From the NCBI RefSeq assembly GCF_964355755.1, contig NC_092676.1:17716288-17776287 (forward strand): a stretch of DNA of 60,000 nucleotides. Reading direction: 5' to 3'. Position numbers and translations under genes: made by a program. Positions within the stretch are counted from its first letter, which is position 1, and each line of letters begins with the position of its first letter. Of the stretch, positions 33,095 through 48,000 are shown piece after piece. The notes under the pieces were generated by a model. The model was given only the letters and a program-made list of their open reading frames with translations, was not told where the DNA came from and ran no database searches. The stretch comes from Antedon mediterranea. Its lineage: Eukaryota > Echinodermata > Crinoidea > Comatulida > Antedonidae.

Positions 33095-36000
33095 CTAAAT
33101 TAAACAATACATACATTTAGATAACTTTTTTATAAATCTAAAGCTGTAGTAATTTAATAGAATACAGGTAATATTACCACCCTTTCTAACCATTGTTGCC
33201 AAATTTGCCTTCATATCATTTTTAAATCCCCTTAAACCATTTTCACATCAGCATAAATTGTTACAACTAATTATAACAAGTTGTAACCAGGTTTGATCTG
33301 ATTTTTAACACGTTTTCATATATGCATATGTGAACCGTGAGAAATTTTGGAAGAAAGCTAAGTTGCACGCTATCATTTTAATTACTATGATTGGTCAGTT
33401 TAACACCAGTTCAAAACATGCGGACGCAGTTACAATTCGGAACATCTCAGAACAAAAAAAAAGCCTCTATTTGGTGTGTTTTTCTTGTAAATCCTGTTCT
33501 TCACATTATGCAAACCTGGTTGCAACTTGTTACACAAGTTTTAATATAAATATGTATGTTACAAATATGTATAGTTATGAAAAGTTGAGTTTCTTGACGT
33601 TTCGATCAATATACATTGATACTCGTGAATCTAAAACTGAACAGCAATTGACTTACTTCTTACTGCTTGATACTCAAGAATCTAAAACTGAACAGCAATT
33701 GACTTACTTCTTACTGCTGTCGTTCTTCCTTCTTCAACTGTTTTTGGAACAAGGTGTTTTGCATCGTCACGATCATAACCAAGAGGTATCCATGCATTAC
33801 ATGGAAATACATATCTGTTTTTCAAAATGTACAATATAAATTATAACATAACTAATTATACATTATCACAAATCATATCATTTTGTTTATGTTACACACA
33901 GTAGAATACCTTGGTTGAGACGCCTTAATTAAAGAGACATTCCGGTGTGCTAATCTGGTAGGCGCTGCACTGCTGGCTGCCGTGGGTCCGTGGAGGGCCT
34001 AATCCAAATTTCCTCAGTTTCCAGTTAAGCTTGAGGACAAATATGAATACCTTTACCTTACCTTTACCTAATTAAAGAAACATTTTTATGTAAAATAGCC
34101 AATCACTATTCAGAAGATGTCCTCTTATAGATGTTCTACTGTATCTCTTTTTTGCCAGGCCAGACAAACATTTAACTTTCACTGGTAATATGAGTTCATG
34201 GCTCAGGCTATAAAGCCACTAGTAAAGGTAAAGCAGTATTTATACTGGTCCTGAAGCTTAGCTAGAAACTGAGAAAATTCGAATTAGGCCCTCCACGTAC
34301 TCCTGGCTGCCAGCAGTGCAGCCTACCAAATCTAAATACTGGGAGATTCTACGTTCACTACATGTACTGTACACAGGACCAACGGCTCCCATCTAACGGA
34401 CAAGGCAATTGGAGTAAAGCATCACAAGAACGTAATTGAGTAGAAAATTGATCAAATTACTTGCGTTATTATGTAAAAATAATAATCACTGTACTACACT
34501 ATTTTTAATTTGGTTATCAATAAACGTTCTTGCTTTGCGTCCAAACTTAATGTGGAAACTGTGCTAGTGAATCTGTGAACTTACTTTGTACCATTACCAG
34601 AATCTGTTATAATCACTTCATAACAGTGCCACTCCACATCACGTCCAGTACCCTTTGCTCGTGGACCATCTGGTCTTTCTTTGTGTCCCAACAAGATACT
34701 TTCAATCTTGCCAACATTTCGAGTTGAGAATTTAAAAGTGTTTACATCACCCCTAAATAAACGAAAAACAAAAACAGGATTTTTAGATTTTAAATGATAT
34801 GATGCAACAACAAACGGATTTACTTTCAACATTCAACTCCATCTGATGTACTGTAGCCCTCCTCAAGCCTCTGCCATTCATTTCTACAGTAGTCTAAGTT
34901 GTACATGCTTAGGATATGATGTCCGTCCCTCTTGGAGTATATTTTACTGAAAATGACTTGCCACTTGCAGACAACACAGACAACAACCTCTCCTAAGGGC
35001 CTTTCAGCTGCTGCCACATGGCACTCATTCATCTGTCTACAACATGCTAAGATGGACCTATTAATAACCCTCTCCATATCCGGGAAGACAGGGCAATAGT
35101 ATTCTTTGTAAAATTATGAGTATTAAATTGAATACTACATGTAAAAACAAAATAAAAATAAATAAATACACACTTTCTTAGTATTTTTTCCTTTGGAGAA
35201 TTCTCCATTAAGAACTCCTTTGATGACCGTAGATCTCCTTGCAGTATGATCCATGCATTCTGATAGGTCCCTGCATCTCGTTTATCAGTTGTAGAGACAC
35301 TTATCTCATATACTACAGAAAAAAAAGTATTAGAATTATAAAATTGGCAAAGATGGTCAACAACATTTATTATTAAGACCACACCCTCACCCACAAGTGA
35401 ATGGAACAGGAAAAATTATTACCAATCTTCTCTTTGTTGTCCTTAGGTGCGAGTTGATTATCACACGTGATTTCTCGCATGATCTGTTTGTCATCCTCAT
35501 CACGTGCTAACCATCTATTAACAGTAAACATGTATGATTCGTCTTTCTTCTCATCTCGTACTTCAACAGATTCTAGATTCCACCCTGCTTTGAAACCTTC
35601 ATGAAAAAAATAGAAATAATTTTCTTCTTGCATCAGCTTATTTATCCATAGAGCTAAAAAATTACCTTTTACAGTAGCTTCTTACTTTATACAGTATCTC
35701 CATGATTTATCCATAAAGGAATAAATATTTCCTCCACGATTTATCTAAAGAAAAGATGACATTAAATACTGGCTTTGTTTAGCCACTTCACATACTTTCA
35801 CTGGAACAATGACCAGTATCTATTTTGACACCTACAGTGACTCCATTGTTTTGGCTATTATAATACTATCTTTATCTAATAAACCTGCTTTGTATTGGTT
35901 CACACCCTTCTAATCCATTGTCTAGTGATGAACAATTACCAATGATTAGGGAGTCGTAAAATAAGATGATATTCACTTTGTATTCATCTCAATTTTACTT

Positions 36001-39000
36001 GGTTAGCATTAGCAAGACGACGGTTGTAGCTTAACCATCAAGGCATTTTTTCTTTACTTTATTTCCTTTTTGAAATGCTATAACAAAAGCCTCACTTTAG
36101 TAATGTTAATATTTCAAATCACAAAATGCATTTGTTTTAATGGAGAGACAGCCATTTTCTATACATTACAACAGAATATCTAACCTGCATTGTCATGCCA
36201 AATTCTAATCTTTGTTAGTTCTCCTAAACTTAGCATATCAAACTTGAAGACGTCCATCTGGTTCCTTTCAAATTTATCACGATGTGTTGTAGATTCTTTT
36301 AGCTTCAGTTCACCAGAATCTCCATTCATTCCAAAGACAACAATAGAAACATTCGCATCTGTTCCACCTCCTCGAACGTCACCAGTTTTTACATTAACAA
36401 TGTAAGTAGTATCTATCATATGGAGTTAAATTATACTAAATCAAAATATCTCACCACAAGACTGCCTGCATAATCTTAAGTATTCATGGTTTGTAAACGG
36501 TTAAGGGTTAATATTATGTAGGATATTTGTGATCACATAGTAAATTATCTGCCTTTACTTTATGTATAATGAGATAGCTTACTCTTTATTTGCTGTTTTC
36601 CTTTAATTGTTGCTGGTAGATCTCTTACAATTTTCTTGTCACTTTGGTTCTTTGATAACCAGTCTTCACATTTGAATACAGTGAGTTCACCAGTCACTGA
36701 GTTTCTCATGGTCACCTAAAATATGAAGTTAGTACATTTATAGGAGCCTGTTATCATGGCACATGGAATCATGGATACATTTCAAAGGCCGTAGAGAGAG
36801 GTTAAAAACAGACGAGGCAATGATGGCTTATATATAAGTATTAATATAAAATGACGAGCTCTGCTGGGGAATTTAGGTGGGTGGTAAAAATTGAAAATTT
36901 CAGTTCAGGCGAGCGCCTCATCTGCCTCATGCTGGCCCTGCATGTGTCCTAGTTTTTGGGATAATCAACAATAGTAATGGATTCCTTTTGTGGGTTTATT
37001 GATGAGTTTTTGGCATTATTTATGTTTCTAGCATTATAAATAAGTGTTTGGAATCGTAGTAATGATTTTTTGATAATTTCATGGATTTGGATAACTTTTA
37101 AAGAACAATCATGTGTTCCTGGGCCCATGAATATATCATGGAGTTATAACCTAGTTGGTAGATTGCTATAGCTCACCTTCTCAAGGTACCAATCAGCTCT
37201 GCTTCCCTTACCATTGTGACCAATACGAAGCTTTTTAAGAGATGCAATATCATCAAGTTCCATCTGATAAACAAAATATAATATTTATATAACTGTTATT
37301 TAATGTATTATTGCCAACGTATGTTATAAAAAGCTTTGCTGTTTTTGTCATTGACTCTGGGATTGATAGATCATTTGACTCTGGGATTGATACTGTAGGT
37401 CATTTGACTCTGGGATTGATAGATCATTTGTCTTTGGGATTGATACTGTAGGTCATTTGACTCTGGGATTGATACTGTAGGTCATTTGACTCTGGGATTG
37501 ATAGATCATTTGACTCTGGGATTGATACTGTAGGTCATTTGACTCTAGGACTGATAGATCATTTGACTCTGGGATTGATACTGTAGGTCATTTGACTCTG
37601 GGATTGATAGATCATTTGTCTTTGGGATTGATACTGTAGGTCATTTGACTCTGGGATTGATACTGTAGGTCATTTGACTCTGGGATTGATACTGTAGGTC
37701 ATTTGACTCTAGGATTGATAGATCATTTGACTCTGGGATTGATACTGTAGGTCATTTGACTCTGGATTGATAGATCATTTGACTCTGGGATTGATACTGT
37801 AGGTCATTTGACTCTGGGATTGATAGATCAATTGACTCTGGAATTGATACTGTAGATCAATTGACTCTGGGATTGATACTGTAGATCATTTGACTCTGGG
37901 ATTGATACTGTAGGTCATTTGACTCTGGGATTGATACCGTAGGTCATTTGACTCTAGGATTGATAGATCATTTGACTCTACGATTGATACTGTAGGTCAT
38001 TTGACTCTAGGATTGATAGATCATTTGACTCTAGGATTGATAGATCATTTGACTTTGGGATTGATACTGTAGGTCATTTGACTCTAGGATTGATAGATCA
38101 TTTGAATCTGGGATTGATACTGTAGGTCATTTGACTCTAGGATTGATAGATCATTTGACTCTGGGATTGATACTGTAGGTCATTTGACTCTGGGATTGAT
38201 AGATCATTTAAATTTAACTTCTAAAAAAAAGATTTTGTTAGATTAACTCTTCTACTGTGCGTCAGTTTACAGTTTAGTTGCAATACTGTTAGTGTAAGGT
38301 CATACAGTAGCTTCATGTCCTGCTATGAATGAACTTGTACAACCTATATGCTTATGGAACAGCCACAGCACTTTGATTTGGTACTCGACTGGTATATTGA
38401 GGTGTTTATATAGTTTCTGTATTAAATACCTTTATCATATCCTCACTGCCTCTTTCAAATCTATCACCACATTTATCAATAGGTATTTCAGGAGTGTTTC
38501 CATTACTACCAAACACTGTCATTGTAATAGGCGCATCAGTTCCAGCTGCTTGGACATCTCCAGTGTAAATAGTAACTTCATAAGGAATTTCTAATTTTAA
38601 AAAACAACAGTAAATTAGTCAATTCGTAGCTTTTAAGTTAGGAAAAGATCATTATCAATGTAAATCAAAGGTAGAAATAGTAATGAACTGCTAGTTTCAG
38701 TAACCCATACTGCATGTGCAACGCAATTCAAAACTCTCATCAAACTCATCTCTACCACGCTACCCTCGACCAATTTTGCACAACTATGTTACGTTGTGTT
38801 ACTTTGAGTTGTAGTCGGTTGAGATCAGTTGTTCGGAGTGTTCATGTCAACCAGTTTGAGTTCCATGTCGACCTAACATAGCTTTAATAGTGAATATTCA
38901 CTGTCCTCTTTGTATTTTGTCGTTTTTAATTATTGCCAGAAATCATACAAGTAGAAACAAAATGTAAATCAACTATCTGCTTACTTGGTTTATACTGTAA

Positions 39001-42000
39001 CTTCTGGCCTTGTTCCAAGAACAGAGTTCTGACAATTTTGCCATCATCTTTGTCTTTTGAAAACCAGCATTTGCAAGGAAATATATAATGTTTTCCAACG
39101 GTTGGCATATCAACTTCTATCTCTTCTATAAACCAACCCTCTTGTGGAGTAACACCATCATGTCCAATCTGAAAATAATAACAGGTTTTTAAGTTTAAAA
39201 ATGAAAAAAAAACAGTGATCTTCAAAATATTTTAGCTTTTACTGTTAGTGTAGCTCATCAGCAAATATTTACAGAACGTATCTCTTCGTTATGCTGACTC
39301 TCACATGTCCGATATCCTTACTATTACACCATATAGCTCTCTTAAATAATTAAAACTCACCAAACCCATGAACCATACAGTATATAACTTTTATGTAAAT
39401 GTTAGTCATTAGGACAGCTTGTATCACAGATGTAAAATCAGAGCATTGTAGGTAATGCAAAATTTAACAATGATAAAGAAAAAATGAATTCCTTGAATCT
39501 CAATAATATTGAAAGATTTTCTTTTTTATTGAGCCAATACATGCTGTAATGCATTGTGTTATTCTCATATATATCCATCTTTATTTCGACATGACAATGT
39601 CTGGATTGTTTATCTAGATCAGCTGTGTGTATAAAATTATATTGTACCTCAATCTTTTGGATTTCTGTAATGTCTGGTGCTTCAAGTGAGAATGTTTCTG
39701 TCGAAGCTGGTTCCATTTTTGTTTTATTAACCAGGTGCAGTGGTATTTTGCCTGTGACATTCTTCTTTTTCGGACCAATGAAGTTTATGAAGGCATTTGC
39801 TGTGGTGCCCATGTCTTCTTCTTTACCTGTGGTAATCTTCACTGTATATGGTATAGCTTTAAAAAAAAAACCATTAGTTTAGTTATTATTTAATGTAGTT
39901 TTACTAGATTTGTTACTAAATTTCACTCATTTAAAACAGATGAGCTTATACTCTGTTCATCACTACAGTATGTACAGTAATATAAGGTCTAGGCATACAT
40001 AAATTAAGACCTCCATGTACAGAAATTAAGACCTAATTTTGAGGAATAGAAGAAGAAAAAACATAATTTACAATAAGCAGAATAATATGAATGTGTACTA
40101 ATTTTAAAATGATTACTGAGAACTTACTTGGTCCATCGTAAACTGGTTCCTCCATTCCTGATTTTGAGCGTGGGCTCTCTTTAATAGATTTTAACGAACG
40201 CATTGAGGCACTTCGGTGCAATGTACTAAGAGTAGCTGTGCTTGATGTGTCTCCTTCATATCCCTAAAAAATATGCAATAAAAGTGTTTTCAATCTTTTT
40301 CAATACTTTGTTTCTTCAGTGTAAATTGGTGTGATGGTGTAATTACAGTATACCTTGGATGTTGTTGTTGCTCAATGTATGTTATTATTTCAGTATATCA
40401 ATGTCAGTAAATCTACTTGAATTTCAACTACACACCTAAACATTCAGAGCTCAAATTTTGGAGGTTACAAGCAGCACATTCTACAAAAGGGATAACCAGA
40501 TGGGATATTCATGTTTCCGCGTTGCACAACAATTTCAAATTTCAATAAGGTTAGCATGTTGTTGTACCTTTCAACAGTTGATACAAGAAAATAATGCACG
40601 GCAGGTGATACAAAATAAAATGTATAGACTCAGATTTGTTCTAATTGAATATAAAATACTTGCACATGGAATTGATTATACTATGCTAACTTTATCAAAA
40701 GGAATTTACAATATTTGTTACCTTAATGTAGAGTGATCTTTCTAGTTTTCCATCATCTTTGTTTTTGCCAATCCACCGTTCACAGCGAAACAATGCAGTC
40801 TCTCCATCTGTATCAACTACTTCCACCTTGTCTAAAAACCATGCAGCGTTGAAACCAGAATTGTCATGACGGATTTTAATCTTAAAAACTTTTCCCAGAT
40901 CAACAGCTTCCACAGAAAATTTATCACACTTTAATTAAAATAAAGAAATTATATTTTCTACAGTTTCTCTACTTTAAACCATGGCTGGACGCAAAGCAAT
41001 GACGTAGGTGCAACGCACGCAAGCAACAGTTTTCATGGTTCACCTCAGTGTGCTTATGTCCTTGCTTTGCCTCCTAGTGGGAACCAAGCTTAAATCTAAA
41101 CTGTAATTCCACAGAATTAATGATTGGATGATAAATCTAAAATAAATCCAATTTAAATATAACATGACATGAATTTCACTTGTTACAGCAACAAATATTA
41201 TGTTTAAAACATATTATAAATATATACAAATTGTTTTACTTACATGAGCCCTTTCAAATTTGTCTGAATATGACTCAGATTTTAGCAGTTTTCTTTCACC
41301 CGTATCACCATTTTCACCAAAAATATTTATAAAGACATTTGCATCAGTTCCTGCTCGAAACACATCGCCTGTATACACTAGTACTTTGTATTTCCTCACT
41401 GAAAAAATGTAATTAAATCTTTCTAGATTTGAAATGTTTAATAAATGTGGCTAATCTATATCTAAATTTAATATAATGCAACTAACAAACAAATCAACAA
41501 CAATACCAGAGCATCTACAATAACCTTGCAATGCAGAAATTATACACTCTCAGTATTTATACATTTATATAAAGTTCTAGTTCTATCATAAGATTACAGT
41601 AGGAGGGAGGTCCTACACCTGCAAAATGTTTTGGTTTATAATTAAATAAATTGAGTATTTACATTCAATTGGAATGGAATCTTTTTTACTTATTTATTTT
41701 ATTCAGTTCACAACCAACAGCGATGAAACCGCCACTAACTTACTTGTTAATGTTGACTGTTTGAGTTCTTTTTTCTTCATTGTTCCATCTTTTCCCATTT
41801 TTTCCTCTGTTACCTGTGCTGGAACCAATTCCCGAACAATTTCACCATCATCCTCCTTGCGTGCAAACCACCTCTTGCAGGGAAACACAAACGTTCTAGA
41901 GCCCTGATAGAAACAATTGCCATTTAAGAAATCAACAAGTTAAACCATCCATTAATGAAATTCTTCCGATCAAGTCATTTAATATTTTTAATGATGATGT

Positions 42001-45000
42001 TTAAATGATATTTTTTAGTAAAAAGTCTTTCACAATGTGTCATCTTTGCTTATTTTTTTATTTTATTTTATTTTATTTTTAAAACCAGAAACAACAGCAG
42101 AAACAAATCCGCCACTTACTTATTATTATGAATAATTGGTATGAAAAAGATGGATTTTGTCATGATTTGTGTTGAAGTTGTTAGGCTATGTGAAATCCAT
42201 GCTATTTACATTTATTATAGTGAACCCAAGAAAGCATGAAATTCGAGAAGTTAAAGTCACTTTCTCTGAGAAACACAGCATCTAAAAGGCAGATTGTGGG
42301 AGCAAAACATAATCATGTCATGTGCAATTTTTAAACTCAATTGATGCGAGAGCATATCTTGAACAAACATAATTCAATATAAAGTACTAACCTTTCCTTT
42401 TTCCAACAACTTTCTGACCTCTACCTTATCAAGATGCCAAGCAGCTCCAAACCCTGAACCATCATGTCCAATTCGAATCTTCTCAATGCTTTCACCAACA
42501 TCTTCAAGCTATCAAAATAAAACAAGGACAACTTTGAGTAATAATCCCAATCTCAAAGGGTTATCAATCTTTTCTTGTGTGTTTTATCAGTTTTTTTATT
42601 GATACATAATAATGATAATAGCTATAAAACTGTTGCCTTGCAGAATGGAATTGGATTGGCAATGGCTACAAAACAAGCATAGCTGCGGATGTGTGAAAGA
42701 CAGTTTAGATGGTGCTTAGCTGATGTGCAACAGCTACTTCACCAAAACTTGATGCACATGTGAAAGGGAAAATGTGATTTTAGTCATCATCTGACACGAT
42801 GAATAGCAAAAGAAGAAGACATACATACCTCAACCACAAATTTATCAACCTTCTTTCTCTCAAAACATTCTTTCCGTTGTTTTTTGTTTTCGCATAAACT
42901 CTTTTGGGTAGTGTTGGTATCCATACCAAAGAGAACAACAAACACATCAGAATCTGTTCCAGCTCCATTAACATCACTAGTATATACAGTGATCTCATAC
43001 GGAACATCTGAATGAAAAGAAATAAACATATTTTTCTGAAACTGAATTGTATATGCTGTCATGGTACACTTCGTATTTTCAAAATGAATGTATCAAAATC
43101 ACTGATTTAAGAAACAAGTTTTATATTAGTATTTCAAAATACTACTGGTGTTCCTGTATTTGTACATACGTTTTTCATATTCTTCTGTTCTTGTGGTTAT
43201 TGGGAATAATTCCCTCTCGATTTGGCCATCATCTTCTCCTTTATCTAGCCAACGGCCACATGGAAATTCCCACTTCTTGCCAAGTGAAGGTGCATCTATG
43301 ACAACCTTGTCCAACATCCAACCAGCAAATCCTCCTTTATTATCATGCCCAATTCTGGAAGTGAATATTTATGTGTTTATAAATCAATTTTAGCATTTAT
43401 GTTCTGGCAAATTTTAGGATCATTGGTAACTATTTACCATCTACAGGAGATACTGTAGATACAAGGAACGGTACATGCATTGACCTTAAACCTTTTTAAC
43501 ATTTTTTAAAGTAAAATGGCATAGAAAACATTTTCCAAGAACCTTAAACTTTCAGTTCAACCTATCTAAAAACAGGTCATATACATTTATTGTATAAATA
43601 AAACAAGTTTATAGAATGTATATAACTACCTAATTTTCTGTATGTCTCCAATATGCACAGCTTCAACAACAAATTCATCCGTAACTCCTCGTTCAAATTT
43701 ATTTTTGTTTGTTTTAGATGATTTTAGATTAATCAAACCTGCGAAACAAATATATTTTACATAAGTAATAGTACAGGAAAGATATGCTCAGAATCAGTAA
43801 AAGGTTGAAAAAATTGCAACAGAATTTTTTTCACCACAATGCATTTCTATAAGGTCCCTATATGAACATACTAAAAGTCTAGAAAAATCCAGGTAGGGGA
43901 AATAGGTTTTTTTAAACAAAATGGCCGCCAATGGCGAAAAATGTCTAAAAATGAACAAAAAACATATATTTTATATCTAATTACCACTTGATAGCAGTTT
44001 TTATAATGCTTTTTATATTTCTTTAGTGTCAAACATTTAAACTGCAATATACATATTAATTTAAGTGCTATTTAGCAACAAAAACACACATTTAAGTATC
44101 AAGATATCACCACGGTTATAATAATAGACAACGTAGTCCTATGCATTATAATGCAGGACTACAGTGTCTAATAAAACAGTTCATTTACATTTGTACTGTC
44201 ACAACAATAGAATTATACAATCTTACAATCTATTAATCCATTCATTTTCATTGTCCAGTTATCATCCTCTGTCTATAGGTAGGAATTAAGCATGTGCTGA
44301 TGCCGTGGTATTCGTCACAAACAGTGGTACTGGTGGTAAATTTGTCATCAATGGACACATCACGCCATTTGTAACTTTCCATCCCCCAGTCTGTGGGTTG
44401 AAGAGTACTTTCTATCCACTGCTGTACCATGGTAATATACACGCAGGGAATGACATTTTGCAGCATTTGTTGTAGGGGGAATAGACTTTATTTCAAGTGC
44501 TGTTTTGCTTTTTGCTACTTTCTCCCAGAACGTATTCCTCCATACAGTATAGCTACCAATGCCAATTCCTCTGATGCGATGGTTTCTTTTTTTTTGGAGA
44601 CGTTTGGTTTTACAGAGTTTGTAAGCATACTACTGCCCAGGTGTTATGACTTGTTAAGACCTTTTCCTATACCAAATAGATGGGATGTAGTATCATATCC
44701 CTGGATTCCATGTATAAAAAGCAAACTAATTTTTACAGAGCTTCACACCAAGGACAGACTTTACATGCATTCACAGTGCTCCCCCATCGAGAACATACAG
44801 TATTAAATCAATGAATGAAGCAACCGTGACAGAATATAAATTTAAGAGGAAAGAACACATGGGTCAAACCAACCATATTCATCAATAAAGAAGCAGTGCA
44901 CATTCCCCCTCACATATACTATTTCATCATCTATGTGAGACAGTCATACACAATGCATCATTTGGTGAAAAAGAATCTTATACTTTTCCTGCAGCCCTCT

Positions 45001-48000
45001 TTTACTCCATTGACTCCATACACACTGCTAGACTACTCAGAAACCTTCATCTCACTGCCCACTGTTTGCTACATCAAACCTTTTGGCCCGAAACAGCAAC
45101 ATTTCAAGACACTTATTATGTACCATGTATGTTTGTTACGTTATGTGAAGGCAAAGTGTTGTGTTTAATGGCTATAATTATGGGCCGTAAGTAAATTTGG
45201 TTTAGGAAAAGGTGTTGGCCTTAAAAATCATCACATCACAGTAGGAGTTGTATGTCAAATTCTGTAAACCAAACAGTTTAAAAAAAAAAAGAAAACATTG
45301 CATCAGGAATTTGGCATTGGTACCTATATATTATGGAGGGAAGTCAATGGAGACTTTAGACAGCCTCTTTTCTTTGAGAAAGTTGCAAAAAGCAAATCTA
45401 TTCCCTTGCTGCAAAATTTCATTTCGTGAGTCTTTATTACCAGGTATAGCAGTGGATAGGAGATACTCTTCAACCCACAGACTAGGGATGGAAAGTATTG
45501 ATGACAAATTGACTACCAGCACCAGAGAAACTATTAAAGTTGATTAGATGTACCTATAAATAAGGTTGTAGTAAAATGAATTGCCGTTGCAGAAAATATG
45601 GTTTGGACTGCTGCTCCACTATTTTTTAAGAATGCCACGGCATCAGCACATGCTCAATTCCCCACCAATAGATGGAGGATGAGATACTGACAAGATGAAA
45701 GTGAAATTACCGCATTTATTTGAATAAATGCCCTTGGTGGTTGATTTTTAAGGAGGGTAGTGGGGGCGTGTAATCGTCGTGAGGAGTTTATTCGGAGAGG
45801 CGTATATTTTTGTGGGTGTAATGTGGGAAACGTGTATAATCAAATAAATACACCCTTTAGATATGAACAAATACAACACCATTCAGTAAATTCTATTACA
45901 AATAGAGATGTGTTAAAATACAATATTGTGTATAATATGCATGTGGCGGGGCGTACATTCGAGGAAATAAATTCAAAATGATGTCCGATGGGAGCGGGGG
46001 AGGGGGTGCGGTGGCGTAGGTTATTCAAAATGATGTCCTATGGAGGGGGAGGGGGGCATTTATTCGATTTTTCTAAATGTAGCGTTTATCCGAATAAATA
46101 CGGTAATAGATTGTGGCGCAAGGATTTTCCCGATGAGGGGTGGGGGGGGGGTGGAGAGCGCAGCCAGCATCAATTGGCTGGGCCATCAATGGGAGCGCAC
46201 CCAGAGGTTCCGATAATATTATACCGGTAAAGGGTAGTTTTACTCACTTTTAAAAATGAAAATCCTTGAAACAGCACTCAATGGGGTATTGTTTTATATT
46301 AGGAAATATCATCATATTATTGCCTATATACATAAAAAATAGCCAATTGTGGAGAGGGGATGGGGGACGGACAGACTCCCTCACCCTTCCCATTTGATCT
46401 CCCATCCCTATACCCCTCCCCACTGGCACCACCAATGTTGTAATATATTGTTATAACAGTACAAATGTAAATGAACTGATTTATTAATAGACACCGTAAT
46501 CCTATGTATTAAGCATAGGAAGGACTGCGTTTTATATATTATTATAACAATAGGGATATATCTAGATACTTAAACATTTGTTTTTCGGCCATTTTCTAAT
46601 TAACAGCACTTAAAATAATGTGTTTATTGTAGGTCAGATCTTCGAAATTGTAAAGAAATATATAAGCCATTGTAAAAACTGTTATAAAGTGGTAATTAGA
46701 TCTATCATTTATGTTTTTTTGTCCTTTTTTAGGAATTTTCGCCATTGGCGGCCATTTTGTTTAAAAAAACCTATTTCCCCTACCTGGATTTTTCTAGACT
46801 TTTAGTATGTTCATATAGGGACCTTATAGAAATGCATTGTGGTGAAATAAATTCTGTTGCAATTTTTTCAACCATATTTCATAGTTTTCCTGTACTATAA
46901 TTGCACTACAGTACAATGCATTGTCTTTTCATTGAGAAGTGTAGTTTGCCTAACCACACATTAGAACAAACTCGTTTAGTTTATATATGGTGAAAAGCTG
47001 TGCAATTAAAAGTAAAATCTTACCTGTATCATCATTTTCACCAAAGATGATCACATAAACATTCGCATCTGTACCAGCTCCTCGCACATCAGAAGTAGTC
47101 ACAAAAACATGGTATGTCTCCATTGCAGCTACAATATCGAAAAATATATATATTGTATGACATGACACATGTTGAAAAAACAGTTTTGACACAACCAATA
47201 AACCTTCTTTCCTGAGTCAAAATTAGTGATACTATTTTGCATGCATGAACGTGTAATGTGTACATAACATAATGTGTAACACGTTGATTTGTAATTTTGT
47301 TAAGCTTTTTACTTGTACAGTGGCTTTTACTAGGTTCATATGTGTAAATATCAATCAATTTGGCCAACCAACATACTGTTAATACTTTTACTTTTGTAAA
47401 GAACCAACCTTTAGTTTCAAGAGCAAGTTCATCTCTGATTGAAGTGGTGGATTTACTCTTAGATAATCGGTTCATTACATCTTTTTCAAGAGGTACCAAC
47501 TCTCTAGATATCTGTCCATCATCATCATTAGTTGATAACCAACGTTGACAAGGAAAGTAATACCTGTAAATTGAAGTATTTTGGTAGGTTAAAGAGGCAG
47601 TATCAAAAAAAGTTGAAAGAGCATCTATTTTACGGTTCTAAGGTAAGTAAGTCATCACTCATTATATCTCTCCCTCTTAAAATGTTTCCGTCATTAAGAC
47701 ATTATCCACGATTTGTTTCCATATTTCTGTTTTTGGTAGGATGGCTTTGTTACTATTTTTTCCTTTTAAATCTTTTTTTTTTGGTTTGTCCAGCTATCTT
47801 GTGGTCTTCCTGGTGGTTTTCTTTTTTTAGTTCCAATACTTTTCATCAATTCCTTCGATTCTAATTTAAACCAATATGTTTTCCTATTGAATTGAACGGG
47901 TGTTATTCCACATAATGAAAAATAAATGAATATATACATACCTAGCATTATGCCTCTTATCTTCTACCTCAACTCGATCAAGAAACCATGATGCCCCTGT

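Noticed and set aside
33330-33839. 169-codon plus-strand ORF
   Set aside because: It overlaps a spliced LOXHD1 exon on the opposite strand and the 51-bp duplication. It has no recognisable domain.
44429-45547. Plus-strand ORFs of 125, 90 and 99 codons inside the 3 kb inverted-repeat element
   Set aside because: No motif of a transposase or other known family is visible. They partly run through inverted inner repeats and are treated as chance ORFs.
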